Part shown: one piece after another, positions 37,511 to 46,899 of the stretch
How the letters are laid out: every line of letters starts with the position of its first letter
Position numbering within the stretch: the first letter of the stretch is position 1
DNA from: JAFLCM01 sp964510955
GTDB taxonomy: Bacteria; Planctomycetota; Phycisphaerae; Phycisphaerales; UBA1924
Length of the DNA stretch: 64,000 nucleotides
Assembly: GCA_964510955.1 (NCBI GenBank)
Contig: CAZEDW010000010.1
Coordinates: forward strand, 1-64,000
Direction: 5' to 3'
Notes under the pieces: model-generated
What the model was told of the DNA's origin: nothing
What the model saw: the letters and a program-made list of their open reading frames with translations, nothing else
Databases searched by the model: none
Position numbers and translations under genes: made by a program

Positions 37511-37610
37511 GGAATGGGCAGTGGGCAGTGGGTAATGGACCGTTGGGAACAGGTCCCCGAGCGCAAGCCGCTTTCTGCGGCCCGACTGCCCGCTGCCCAC
37601 TGCCACTCCC
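37511..37610. repeat. Intergenic inverted repeat between barrel and cytochrome genes
   Basis: The left arm 37511-37538 is GGGCAGTG/GGGCAGTG/GGTAATGG-like; the right arm 37583-37610 is the inverse (GCCCGCTGCCCACTGCC). The spacer is about 45 bases. It fills the gap between the outer-membrane barrel gene and the cytochrome gene, so it lies in their presumed common transcript. Confidence 0.85.
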
Positions 37611-39566
37611 CTAATAAGACAGCGTCAATCCAACGTACACCTGGTAGAGCTCGTCGCCCTTCTCGTAGATGTCCTTGTAGCCCTCGCCGGGGAAGAACAC
37701 GCTCCCGCCGGCGGTGAGGATGATGTTGTTGTTCAGGATGGGGCGGTACTGGAAGAAGAGGTTCAACTCGTCACCGAGATGCTGGTTCACGCCGCGCTGG
37801 TTGAGCGCATACTCCACAGTCTCGGTGTCGGCGAACCAGACCGCGTTGGCGTTGAAGCTCGCCCGCAGCTTGGGGGTCAGCTCCGCGTCCACGCCGGCGT
37901 TCAGCAGGATCGTGCCGGGGTTCACGAAGTTGCTCTGGCCCTCGATCTTGCTTGAGCGCAGGTCGTTCAGCAGCGAGCCGGGGCTCGTGAGGCGGACCCC
38001 CTGGAAACCCAGCGGGCTGCCCTGGAAGAAGCTGGAAGGGCCGCCGGCGAACACTGGGTTGTCGACGATCGCGTCGAAGCCGCCCGCGGTGTTGTCAGTG
38101 GCGTCGTGGTCGCCCGAGGCGTAGAAGAACGACACCTTGGGGCGCAGCCAGTCAAAGTCCATGCTCAGCTCGCACGCGGCCATGAACGCCGAGATGTCCT
38201 GGCTCCGCCCCGCCAGTGGGTTGGCGTCGTCCCGTCCGAACGCGTAGTAGAACGCGTGCGTCAGGTTCAGGCGGTCGATGTGCCCGTCGCCGGTCCAGCC
38301 CAGATAGAGCGCGTCGATCTCGTGCTCGTTCACCGATCCGATCAGGTCCGGGCGCACCAGGAACCCGTTGTCGTCGTACCGCTTGTCCGAGTTGTCGTGG
38401 TTCCAGTGGAAGCTCCACTGGCTGGTGTACCCGTGCCAGATGAAGTCCTGCACATACACGTTGGCGATCAGCACCTGCTGGTTGCGCCAGTCGAACTCGT
38501 TCAAGCCGCTGTTGGTGTCCTTTTCGTCCTGGTTGAAGAACGCCAGGTTGTACTGGATTCGGTTGGCCCCCCAGTTGCCGAAGAACCGGACGCCGTCCGC
38601 CACGTCGCTGTAGATGAACCCTTTGAAATCCGACGAGAAGAGCTGGCGACCGACCTGGGCCACGAGGATGTCGAAGAACGGCGTCGTGTCTCCCAGGTGG
38701 TACTCGAAGAACGCCTCCTGCACCACGGCGTGCTTGTCGGTGCGGTCTCGGTCGCGCTGCGGGTTGATGTTGACCCCGTTGTTCTCCTGGAGCTGCAGGT
38801 AGTTGACGTTGTACCCGCCCGTCACGTGCAGTCGCCAGTCCACCGGGCGGTACCCGGCATAGCCCTTGAACAGGTCGAACGTGGTCAGGAAGGTCTGGTT
38901 GACGAAGGTGAAGGTGCCGTAGCCGAACGTTCCGAACTCGTCCGGGCGGGCCGCCGAGGCGCCCGACGGCACCGGGAGCTTGCCCCATTTGGCGAAGGTG
39001 TCGCTGACGAACGAGATGTTCAGGAACACGTCCTCGTGGAGGATCGGGTAGTCGCCCTTGAGCACGTTGCGGTCGTACGGGTTGAGCGGGTGCCCCAGCG
39101 TGTACGGCGAATCGCCGCCGGAGGCGTTCATGAACACCGAGTCGCTCGGCGCCACGCGGTTGTACCTGTTCCACGTCGGCCATCCGATGCGCCACCGATC
39201 CGGCACCGCGATCGTCTCGCGCGGGAGCACGTTTTCACCCGGGGGCCCGGGGTAGTACCCGTCGCCGGCGTATCCCAGCGGGCTCATGGGCGGACCGGGG
39301 ATCGGCTCGGTGGGCGGGATGGGGCGCGCCGGCTCGGTCGGCGCGGGCTCCGCGCCATCGCCTTCCTTCTTCGCGGACCCCGCGTCACCTTCCTTGGGTC
39401 TCTCGGCTCCTTCGGCGGGCTTGTCAGCGGACGGTTCGGTTTGCGTTGGTTCGCTCTGGCGGCGCGGCGGGGGACGGCGCGCCCACGCCTCCGCAGCCGT
39501 CACGCTCAGCGCGGCTCCGGCGAACAAGGCCAGACTGATTCCGGTTCGGCGCGCTCGATGCTCCAC
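37611..39566 (-). CDS. Outer-membrane beta-barrel (porin-like / alginate-export-like)
   Basis: A 651-residue outer-membrane protein. The N-terminus has a signal-like segment (TGISLALFAGAALSVTAAEA) and a Pro/Glu/Lys-rich linker (about residues 30-95). The rest alternates aromatic and polar residues in amphipathic strands, ending in the terminal strand YQVYVGLTLSY with an aromatic last residue. Stretches such as RNQQVLIANVYVQDF and DGHIDRLNLTHAFYYAFG resemble AlgE-type (alginate export, PF13372) barrels. The GTG start at 39566 has GGAGG 9 bases upstream. Position upstream of a ten-heme lipoprotein suggests it is the barrel sheath of a porin-cytochrome conduit; that role is inferred. Confidence 0.75.
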   Translation of the reverse strand: MEHRARRTGISLALFAGAALSVTAAEAWARRPPPRRQSEPTQTEPSADKPAEGAERPKEGDAGSAKKEGDGAEPAPTEPARPIPPTEPIPGPPMSPLGYAGDGYYPGPPGENVLPRETIAVPDRWRIGWPTWNRYNRVAPSDSVFMNASGGDSPYTLGHPLNPYDRNVLKGDYPILHEDVFLNISFVSDTFAKWGKLPVPSGASAARPDEFGTFGYGTFTFVNQTFLTTFDLFKGYAGYRPVDWRLHVTGGYNVNYLQLQENNGVNINPQRDRDRTDKHAVVQEAFFEYHLGDTTPFFDILVAQVGRQLFSSDFKGFIYSDVADGVRFFGNWGANRIQYNLAFFNQDEKDTNSGLNEFDWRNQQVLIANVYVQDFIWHGYTSQWSFHWNHDNSDKRYDDNGFLVRPDLIGSVNEHEIDALYLGWTGDGHIDRLNLTHAFYYAFGRDDANPLAGRSQDISAFMAACELSMDFDWLRPKVSFFYASGDHDATDNTAGGFDAIVDNPVFAGGPSSFFQGSPLGFQGVRLTSPGSLLNDLRSSKIEGQSNFVNPGTILLNAGVDAELTPKLRASFNANAVWFADTETVEYALNQRGVNQHLGDELNLFFQYRPILNNNIILTAGGSVFFPGEGYKDIYEKGDELYQVYVGLTLSY

Positions 39567-39860
39567 GATAAGGGGCCTCCACGCTCGGGCTGCGGGTCGG
39601 GGCGAGAATCTACGACCAGCGGTTCCGAGATGCAATCAGCCCCGCGCGATGGCGAGATTCCAGTTTGACCTGTCCCGGCGCGTTCCGCCCGCTGATCCAT
39701 AGTCTCAACCATCTGGGTCCGGCGTGTCCTGATTCCGTTCCACCGCCGTCCCCGCGTGAAAGCTCTTGACGCCGCGCGCCCCATCGATCAACCTGCCCCC
39801 ACGGGCCGCCGCGCCCGCGTTCAGATCAACCACGCCGCCCGCGCGGCGAGGAGGTGTCGC

Positions 39861-42578
39861 TTGCCTCGCTCACCCCGGAATCAACGCCAAAAAGCCGCCC
39901 AGGCAGCCGCCAACCCGCCGCGGTTCGAGCCGCTCGAGCCGCGCGTGCTGCTCAGCGCTCTGCCGGATCCTGGCCTTGCGCTCACGGTCAGCGACATCAA
40001 GGGCATCTTCGCGCAGGCCATCACGCGCGCCACGGCCCTGGGCGTCAATGCCACCATCAGCCTGGTCGACCGCGAGGGCAACATCCTTGGTGTCGTCCGG
40101 ATGACCGACGCCTCGCTCCGCACGGACCTGGGCGTCTCCACGATCGGCGCCGGCGGCCTTGGCGGCCTCGAAGGCGTCACGCTGCCCAGCTCCATTTTCG
40201 CCACCAGCAAGGCCGGAACAGCAGCCTTCCTCTCCACGACCGGCAACGCGTTCTCAACCCGCACCGCCGGTTTCATCATCCAAGAGCACTTCCCTGCGGG
40301 TATCCGCAATAACCCCGGAGGCCCCCTCTTCGGCGTCCAGCTTTCCAGCCTCCCGACCAGCGACCTCAACCGCCTTCCCATCGGACTCGCCGCCGACCCC
40401 GGAGGCATCCCGCTGTACCGGTCCGGCCAGGTCGTCGCGGGCATCGGCGTTGAGTTCGACGGCGCTTACACCGCCCCGGCAAGCCTTCTCAGCCGGGGCG
40501 GCGCCACCGAAGAAGAACTTGTGGCCGCGGCGGGCGCGGCGGGCTTCCCTGCGCCATCCAACATCCGCGCCGACAACATCCTCGTCGGCGGCGTCCGCTT
40601 CCCCTTCTCCCGGGCTGCCATCTCATCGGATTTCACCGGCAGCGCCGCGGCGTTCGACACCGGCGTCGCCACCGGGCGGATCACCGTCCTGGTGGCTCCA
40701 ACGCCCAGCCCGGCGACCAAGTTCACCGGCACCACCGTCGGCGGTGTCGCGGGCGACACGGTCTTTGGATTCCAGCAGGGGTTCGTGTCGGCGTTCGCCG
40801 TGCGCGGCAACGACGCGTTCATCGTCCAGCCCGACGCCAACCTCGCCCAGCGCCTCTCGCGGATCGACCTGACCACCGGCGTCCGGGCCGCCATCGCGAC
40901 CATCTCCGGAACCGGGGCGAACCAGCTCACTCCCGGGCACGCCGTCGGCTCGATGGCCATCGACGATCTCGGCACCGCCGACACCACCGATGACCTGCTC
41001 TATGTGTTCGAGCAGGGGCTAAACCGGGTGGGCGTTTTCTCCGCCGCCACCGGTGCCGGTCTGGGGGTTGGCGCTGTGTCCGGGAGCGGTGCATCGCTCT
41101 CGGTGGGCGCTCCGCAGTTCACGCCTCTGAACCCGCTGGTGCTCCGCAACGCCTTGGGCGCCTTTGTCCTGGGCATCGATAACCGCACCGGCAACCTGGT
41201 TCGCCTCAGTGTCGCGGGCCTGGGCGGCGCTCAGAGCCCGGTCCAACTGACCACGGGCGGGGCGATCGACTCGTTCACCATCGGTGAAGCAGGCGTCTTC
41301 GGTGTCCAGTCGCTCACCGGCGGCACGCGCCAGCTCATCAGCGTCAACACCGACGCTTCCGGCTCGACTGTTATCGCCAACATTTCTGATGGCGGCCCCA
41401 ACGAGGGGCGCGTCTTTCAGCCCATCACCGCGCTCGCTTACAACAACAACGGGACCGCCACGACCGCCGACGACTTCCTCATCGCCCAGAACTCCACCAC
41501 CGGGCGCCAGTTCAACATGAGTGTCGCCACCGGCGCCATTGCGAATCCGGGCGTCGAGCTGGCGAACCCGCGCTTCGTGCTGACCGGGGCGCGGCTCGGG
41601 CCCAACAACACCATCGTCGGTGTCGGCGAGATCACGCGTCAGCTCCAGCGCATCACCCTCACCGATCCCTCCAGCGCGGCCAATCTCTCCTCCCTCACCG
41701 CAATCGACACCTCCTCGCTCACCCGCGCCGGCGTTGATTTCAACGGCAACATCGGCCTCACCGCCGCGGACGCCCAGACCATCCTCGCCCAGGCGCACCA
41801 GCAGAACGCCAAGCTCCGCGCCATGATCCGGCGCGACAACCCGCAGGTCTCGCAGGTCACCGTGAGCGTCGTCGATGCCCACGGCAACCTGCTGGGCGTT
41901 GTGCGGACGCCCGATGCACCGGTCTTCGGCTTTGATGTTTCGGCGCAGAAGGCCCGCAGCGCGCTGTTCTTCTCGCGCCCCGATGCGGGGGCGGTCCTCA
42001 ACTCCGCCGAAGCGGGCATCTACGCCAAGTACCTGGCCGCCAGCCAGGCGGCTCGGCTGAACCTCGACGGTTCCGTCGCGCTCTCCGAGCAGGCCATCGG
42101 GTTCATTGCCCGGCCCTTCCTGCCCGACGGCATCCCGAGCGCCGGCCCGGGCCCCCTCAGCGCGCTGGCGCCGGATGTTTTCAGCCCCTTCAACACCGGG
42201 CTGCAGACCCAGCTCATCATGACCAACATCTTCAAGTACGCCAACGAGTTCGCCTTTGTCGGCGACGAGGGTGCGGCCCTGCGGCTCTTCGTCAAGGGCC
42301 TGATCGGGGGCGGCGGCGTGACCGTTGACAACTTCCCGCTTCAGAACGGCCTGCAGATCTTCCCCGGCAGCATGCCGCTCTACAAGAACGGCGTCCTGGT
42401 CGGGGGTGTCGGCGTCTCGGGTGACGGCATCGACCAGGACGGCCTCGTCGCCTTCAGCGGCGCCAAGGGCTTCCAGGACTTCGGCCCCGGCGTCCGGCGC
42501 GCCGACCAGGTCAAGATCACCAAGAATCTGCGGCTCCCCTACGTCAAGTTCCCCCGCAACCCCAGCGGCGGACTCTGA
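39861..42578 (+). CDS. Large exported protein with two HbpS/GlcG-like domains
   Basis: A 905-residue protein. Near the N-terminus is FEPLEPRVLLSALPDPGLAL, the planctomycete LEPRVLLSA export-associated motif. Two copies of the GlcG/HbpS (heme-binding) domain bracket the chain: the first at about residues 45-200 (LTVSDIKGIFAQAITRATAL, SLVDREGNILGVVRM), the second at about 655-905 (LTAADAQTILAQAHQQNA, SVVDAHGNLLGVVRT). Between them is a roughly 450-residue beta-rich part. HbpS proteins bind heme or degrade it outside the cell. Divergent from the barrel/cytochrome genes. I choose TTG 39861, because AGGAGG lies 6 bases upstream, over a GTG at 39756. The 294 bases between this and the barrel gene hold the divergent promoters. 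Confidence 0.72.
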   Translation: MPRSPRNQRQKAAQAAANPPRFEPLEPRVLLSALPDPGLALTVSDIKGIFAQAITRATALGVNATISLVDREGNILGVVRMTDASLRTDLGVSTIGAGGLGGLEGVTLPSSIFATSKAGTAAFLSTTGNAFSTRTAGFIIQEHFPAGIRNNPGGPLFGVQLSSLPTSDLNRLPIGLAADPGGIPLYRSGQVVAGIGVEFDGAYTAPASLLSRGGATEEELVAAAGAAGFPAPSNIRADNILVGGVRFPFSRAAISSDFTGSAAAFDTGVATGRITVLVAPTPSPATKFTGTTVGGVAGDTVFGFQQGFVSAFAVRGNDAFIVQPDANLAQRLSRIDLTTGVRAAIATISGTGANQLTPGHAVGSMAIDDLGTADTTDDLLYVFEQGLNRVGVFSAATGAGLGVGAVSGSGASLSVGAPQFTPLNPLVLRNALGAFVLGIDNRTGNLVRLSVAGLGGAQSPVQLTTGGAIDSFTIGEAGVFGVQSLTGGTRQLISVNTDASGSTVIANISDGGPNEGRVFQPITALAYNNNGTATTADDFLIAQNSTTGRQFNMSVATGAIANPGVELANPRFVLTGARLGPNNTIVGVGEITRQLQRITLTDPSSAANLSSLTAIDTSSLTRAGVDFNGNIGLTAADAQTILAQAHQQNAKLRAMIRRDNPQVSQVTVSVVDAHGNLLGVVRTPDAPVFGFDVSAQKARSALFFSRPDAGAVLNSAEAGIYAKYLAASQAARLNLDGSVALSEQAIGFIARPFLPDGIPSAGPGPLSALAPDVFSPFNTGLQTQLIMTNIFKYANEFAFVGDEGAALRLFVKGLIGGGGVTVDNFPLQNGLQIFPGSMPLYKNGVLVGGVGVSGDGIDQDGLVAFSGAKGFQDFGPGVRRADQVKITKNLRLPYVKFPRNPSGGL

Positions 42579-42601
42579 GCGCCTGGTGATCTCGAATCTG
42601 C

Positions 42602-44200
42602 TTACATACCGGTGCAGAGACGGACAATCTCCAATGCCGCTTCGGGCTGATCACCCGGGGTCACAACGGAGATGTGATCGCCCGGCAACAGGACCGTGCC
42701 CGCGCTGGGCAGCACCCCGGTCCCGGCGCGATCAACCGCAACAATGAGCGATCCCTTGGGAAGCCCGGCCTCAGCGATCTTCTTGCTCGCCATCGCCGAC
42801 CCGTTCTGGATACCGATGTAGATAGTGCGTGGCTCGATCCGCGAAGGCCCATGGCCGGACCGTTTCAGGTCGGCTTCGAGCAGCGCGTCGTAAATGGGCG
42901 CGCCGCGCAGCCACTCGGCGGTAAGGTAGGCCGCGAGCGACGCGATGCAGATCGGGAAAAGGAGCTGATAGCCGTCGGTCATCTCGCTGATCAAGACGAT
43001 GCCGGTGAGCGGTGCCCGAACCGATCCGACGAAAATCGCAGCCATGCCCAGCACCGCCAGCAACTGCGCCTGGCTCCCCAGCCCCGGCCACAGCTTTGCG
43101 GTCGCGATTCCCAGGATCGACCCCAGCAGCGCTCCAATCAGGAGCATTGGGGCAAAGATCCCCCCCGGTGCCCCGGACGAATAGCTGAGCGCTGTCAGCG
43201 CGAACTTGACGATCAGCAGCAATGCCATCCATCCGAGCGTTGCACCGATCGTTCCGCCCAGCACCCGCTCGGCGACACCCTGCCCGCCGCCCACCGCGTC
43301 GGGAATCCACCACGCCGCAAGCCCGACCAAGACGCCCGCGAGTCCCGGGAGCAACCATTGTGGAACCCTTCGTTGTCGCGACACCGCTCCCTGGGCCGCC
43401 AGCAGCCCCCGGTTGAAGACGACGCCCGCACCGCCCCCAATCACCCCGACCACCGCGGCCAGCGGCAACGCCCAGAGCGGCATCGATGTCAGGCCGTGCA
43501 CTTCGAACGACGGTGTGTCGCCGGCGAGCCACTGGGTTACGACGGTGGCGCATACGGCCGCCACCAATGCTCCCGCGGCGGTGCGTGAAGACAACTCACG
43601 GTGGAGTTCCTCGATGACAAAGAGCAGCCCGGCGAGCGGCGCATTGAACGCCGCCGCCAGGCCCGCGCCGGCACCGGCCGAGAGCAGTTGCGGGATATCC
43701 GATTCCGGAGTCTGGAGCGGCCCGGCCAGAGCGCGGGCGACCGCGGCCCCCAGTTGAACCGTCGGTCCCTCGCGCCCCAGTGACAGACCCGCGCCGATCC
43801 CCAGGACGCCGCCAAAGAACTTTGTCGGCAACAGCTTTTCCCACGACATACTCCGGAGGTGCAGCAGCACTCCCTTGAGGTGCGGGATGCCGCTGCCCCC
43901 AGCCTCGGGCGCGAACCGCCGCGTGCCCCACCCCACCGTGCACCCCGCGATCAGGCCGATCGCCGGAAGGACCGCCCACCCCCACGCCGCGTGGGCGTGC
44001 AGCTCGGCCAGCAGCCCGGCGCGGCCTGACTCGACGACCGCGAGCGCACGCCGAAACCCGACGGCCACGAGACCGGCGCAGAGGCCGATCAGCGCCGCGC
44101 GCCCGAAATGTAAGCGGCGTGTCGATCGCCGGATCGCGGCCGGCGGCTTGCCCGCTGATATCGTGTGACGGTCGTCGGGTCCGGTCGCTTCCGGGTGCAT
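42602..44200 (-). CDS. ClC-family Cl-/H+ antiporter with TrkA-C domain
   Basis: A 532-residue ClC protein. Selectivity-filter motifs are intact: GSGIPHLKG, GREGPTVQLGAAVARA (with the gating glutamate) and GAPGGIFAPMLLIGALLG. The internal-glutamate region FNAPLAGLLFVIEEL is also present, so H+-coupled exchange rather than a channel is expected. About residues 455-532 form a cytosolic TrkA-C-like regulatory domain (SLIVAVDRAGTGVLPSAGTV, LPGDHISVVTPG). ATG 44200 removes a 47-residue non-conserved leader. It ends 24 bases from the convergent HbpS-type gene. Regulation is unknown. Confidence 0.92.
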   Translation of the reverse strand: MHPEATGPDDRHTISAGKPPAAIRRSTRRLHFGRAALIGLCAGLVAVGFRRALAVVESGRAGLLAELHAHAAWGWAVLPAIGLIAGCTVGWGTRRFAPEAGGSGIPHLKGVLLHLRSMSWEKLLPTKFFGGVLGIGAGLSLGREGPTVQLGAAVARALAGPLQTPESDIPQLLSAGAGAGLAAAFNAPLAGLLFVIEELHRELSSRTAAGALVAAVCATVVTQWLAGDTPSFEVHGLTSMPLWALPLAAVVGVIGGGAGVVFNRGLLAAQGAVSRQRRVPQWLLPGLAGVLVGLAAWWIPDAVGGGQGVAERVLGGTIGATLGWMALLLIVKFALTALSYSSGAPGGIFAPMLLIGALLGSILGIATAKLWPGLGSQAQLLAVLGMAAIFVGSVRAPLTGIVLISEMTDGYQLLFPICIASLAAYLTAEWLRGAPIYDALLEADLKRSGHGPSRIEPRTIYIGIQNGSAMASKKIAEAGLPKGSLIVAVDRAGTGVLPSAGTVLLPGDHISVVTPGDQPEAALEIVRLCTGM

Positions 44201-44397
44201 CGCCGAGACACTATCCGCGTCAGCCCCGACGGGAGAGCGGGCCGGATTCTCGCGGAGACTCGACCCAGCGGGCCGGCACGGTTCGGACGGGCTTACCCTC
44301 GGCGGCCCCGGTGGCCGCCATCCTGCAATCTGCGAACGCAATCATCGTGCCTGCAGCAGCGCGCCGCTGGCGCACCCAGCGAACCTCACGCCGAAGT

Positions 44398-44412
44398 CCC
44401 CCCCCGGGGGGG
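44398..44412. other. C8G7 palindrome in a 257-base gap
   Basis: Eight C followed by seven G without a loop, in the gap between the ClC start and the sigma-factor stop. It can form a hairpin only by opening its centre, and there is no U tract. Nothing else recognisable was seen in the 257-base gap, which includes the ClC promoter region. Confidence 0.4.
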
Positions 44413-44457
44413 TCCTCCCCGGTTGCGGGCAGCGCCCTTTTCACACAAGCCGCGCGC

Positions 44458-45081
44458 TCAAGAACCCTGGCTGTAAAACTGGCTCGGCGATCCCATCAGA
44501 TCGCGCATTCGGTCGTGCGCCCGCGCCCGCATCATGTACACCGCCCCGTTGCTCTTTTTCAGCGTCGCCGCCACTTCCTCGACGCTGTGGCCCTGCAGGT
44601 CGTACATCTTGATGACCGTGGCGTAGTCCGCCGGTAGTTCGCGGAGCGCCTTTTCCAGCGCCGTCTCGGCCTCGTCCCGCGCGGCCACGCGGCTGGGCGT
44701 GGTGTTGGTCATCCCCAGCATGTCGATGAACGCCGCCGATGTCGTCGCGGAGCGGGCCGGCGTCGCGCGCTTGCGCGGGTCCGGCCGTTTGTCGGCCTCC
44801 AGCGAGCGGATGGCGTCGCGGAGGTTGTTGTCGGCGATGCGACGCATCCACGCAGTGAACCCGGCGATGGTCCTGTTGTTCAGGAGGTGGATGTGATCGA
44901 ACGCCTCCAGGAACGTCACCTGCATCACGTCGTCTTGGTCCAGCACGCTCTGGAAGGCCTTGCCGATGGAGTGTGCGATGTGGCGGCGCACTTCGCCCGA
45001 GTGTTGTCCGAGCAGCTCCGACAGGGCGTCCTGGTCACCCTTGACGGCGCGTTCGACGAGCTTGTCGGCGGGGTCGGGCAT
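44458..45081 (-). CDS. ECF-type RNA polymerase sigma factor
   Basis: A 207-residue sigma-70-family protein. Region 2 (about residues 20-90) contains DQDDVMQVTFLEAFDHIHLL and FTAWMRRIADNNLRDAIRSL; region 4 (about 140-200) is LRELPADYATVIKMYDLQGH, with the helix-turn-helix SVEEVAATLKKSNGAVYMMR. The linker between the two is longer than usual and Pro/Ala-rich. No anti-sigma factor is adjacent: the upstream gene on this strand is gatB, and the next, the ClC gene, is a separate unit. Which promoters it reads is unknown. The start ATG 45081 is preceded by GGAGTGA. Confidence 0.88.
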   Translation of the reverse strand: MPDPADKLVERAVKGDQDALSELLGQHSGEVRRHIAHSIGKAFQSVLDQDDVMQVTFLEAFDHIHLLNNRTIAGFTAWMRRIADNNLRDAIRSLEADKRPDPRKRATPARSATTSAAFIDMLGMTNTTPSRVAARDEAETALEKALRELPADYATVIKMYDLQGHSVEEVAATLKKSNGAVYMMRARAHDRMRDLMGSPSQFYSQGS

Positions 45082-45145
45082 GGGGAGTCACTCCTGCGTG
45101 GTGCGAAACTCTATCACCCCCTCCCCCCAGCAACCCCGTGCCTCC

Positions 45146-46711
45146 TCAACCTGCCCGGGCCATTGTCCCCAGCAACTCCCGCACCGCCTTCGCATCCGCC
45201 TTGCCCCCGGACAGCTTCATGACCTCGCCCACCAGCCGGCCGATGGCCGCGTCCTTGCCTGAGCGGACGTCGGCAACTGCCTTGGCGTTCGCCGGATTAT
45301 CGATCACCTGGCGGCACCACGCCTCCATCGCACCGGTGTCCTTCACCTGCAGCAGGCCGCGTTGCTCGGCGAGCGTGCGAGGTGAGCCGTCCGCGCCCGC
45401 CTCGGCGTCGCAGTACAGGCCGAACAGCTCGTCCGCGCCGGCCGCGCTGATGTCGCCCGCCTCGCGCAGCGCGATGATCCCGGCGCATGAACCCGCCGAT
45501 ATGCCCAGCTCGTGGGCCAGCACGCCGCGCTCGTTGGCGCGCTTGGCGGCGTTCTGCAGCACCAGGTTGGCCGCCGCCTTCCCCGCGACCGGATCGTCCA
45601 TGCCCGCTCGGCACGCCGCCTCGATGATCGCCTCGTAGAACCGGCAGACCCCCGGCTCCTCGACCAGCGCCCGCGCCTCCTTGGGGCGTAGCCCGTACTG
45701 GGTCGCGTACCGCTTCTCGCGGACATGGGGCAACTCCGGCAGCGACGCCCGCAGCTCTTCCACCCAGGCCGCGGTGAGCTTCACCGGGAGCAGGTCCGGG
45801 TCGGGGAAATAGCGGTAGTCGTGGGCGTCTTCTTTCTCTCGCTGCAAGAACGTTTCGCAGGCGTGGTCGTCCCACCCGCGCGTGCTCTTGGCGCCGCGCC
45901 CCATCTCCCTGCGGTCCGACAGCCAGCGACCGGGCTGCTGCGCCGACTCGAACTCGATCGCGCCCTTGAGCGACTTGAACGAGTTGAGGTTTTTGACCTC
46001 GACGATCGGCGTCCTGACGGTGTGACCGTCGTCCAGCACCAGCTCCATGTTGATGTTGGGCTCGAAGCGCATGTGCCCCTTCTGCATGATCCCGTCGGTG
46101 ACGCCGAGGAACCGGCACGTGTCGCGGAGCATCCTGGCGAACGCCACCACCTCGTCGGCGGTGCGGAAGTCCGGCGCCGTCACGATCTCCAGCAGCGGCG
46201 TCCCCGCGCGGTTGTAATCGGCGATCGAGAAATCAATGGCCCGTCCCCCCGGCCACTCGTGCAGCAGCTTTCCCGCGTCTTCCTCCAGGTGCGCCCGGAT
46301 GATCCCGATTCGCCGGGTCGCCTCGCCCTCGGGGTCGGCGGGGTCGGGCATGTCCACGGCGCCGTCGAAGCAGATCGGCAGGTCGTACTGGCTGAGCTGG
46401 TAGTTCTTGGGCAGGTCCGGGTAGAAGTAGCTCTTGCGGTCCCACTTGGTGAACTCCGCGACGCGGCAGCCCAGCGCCAGCCCAACCAGCGCCGACATGC
46501 GGATCGCCTCCCTGTTCAGCACCGGAAGCGCCCCCGGAAGGCCCAGCACCACGGGGTCGATCAGCGTGTTCGGCTCGGCGTCATCCCGCCCCCCGGCGTG
46601 CGCCCCGATCGCCGCCGGGCTGGCGACGCGCGTGAACATCTTGGTCCGCGTCCCGAGCTCGACGTGGACTTCAAGACCGATGATGAGTGTGGATGATGTA
46701 ATTGCCGCCAC
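45146..46711 (-). CDS. gatB: Aspartyl/glutamyl-tRNA amidotransferase subunit B
   Basis: A 521-residue GatB. It transfers an amido group to Glu-tRNA(Gln) or Asp-tRNA(Asn) with GatA and GatC. Motifs: N-terminal IIGLEVHVELGTRTKMF, the conserved SYFYPDLPKNYQLSQYD, RAHLEEDAGKLLHEW, YNRAGTPLLEIVTAPDFRT and the late EKRYATQYGLRPKEARAL. The C-terminal 150 residues form the tRNA-binding YqeY-like domain (AVRELLG). gatA and gatC are not in the window. The start ATG 46711 fits the family N-terminus. Confidence 0.95.
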   Translation of the reverse strand: MAAITSSTLIIGLEVHVELGTRTKMFTRVASPAAIGAHAGGRDDAEPNTLIDPVVLGLPGALPVLNREAIRMSALVGLALGCRVAEFTKWDRKSYFYPDLPKNYQLSQYDLPICFDGAVDMPDPADPEGEATRRIGIIRAHLEEDAGKLLHEWPGGRAIDFSIADYNRAGTPLLEIVTAPDFRTADEVVAFARMLRDTCRFLGVTDGIMQKGHMRFEPNINMELVLDDGHTVRTPIVEVKNLNSFKSLKGAIEFESAQQPGRWLSDRREMGRGAKSTRGWDDHACETFLQREKEDAHDYRYFPDPDLLPVKLTAAWVEELRASLPELPHVREKRYATQYGLRPKEARALVEEPGVCRFYEAIIEAACRAGMDDPVAGKAAANLVLQNAAKRANERGVLAHELGISAGSCAGIIALREAGDISAAGADELFGLYCDAEAGADGSPRTLAEQRGLLQVKDTGAMEAWCRQVIDNPANAKAVADVRSGKDAAIGRLVGEVMKLSGGKADAKAVRELLGTMARAG

Positions 46712-46899
46712 GCCGGGAGTTTACGTCAGGACCGGCGCGCCCGTGTCAGCCTGCAATCGCCGTCCCGAAGCGGTGACTGCAACCCGCCGCGATCCGCCGC
46801 CTAATAGGAACAAGCACAATCGCTCGCAGTCTCTTCAGCGCCAGCTCCCGATCCGGGCGCCGCGCGACCACGAACCGCGAATATCGCCCGAAAGCACCC

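Noticed and set aside
35926..37614. A 562-codon open frame on the plus strand
   Set aside because: It is antisense to the decaheme cytochrome gene, whose ten CxxCH motifs fix the true strand.
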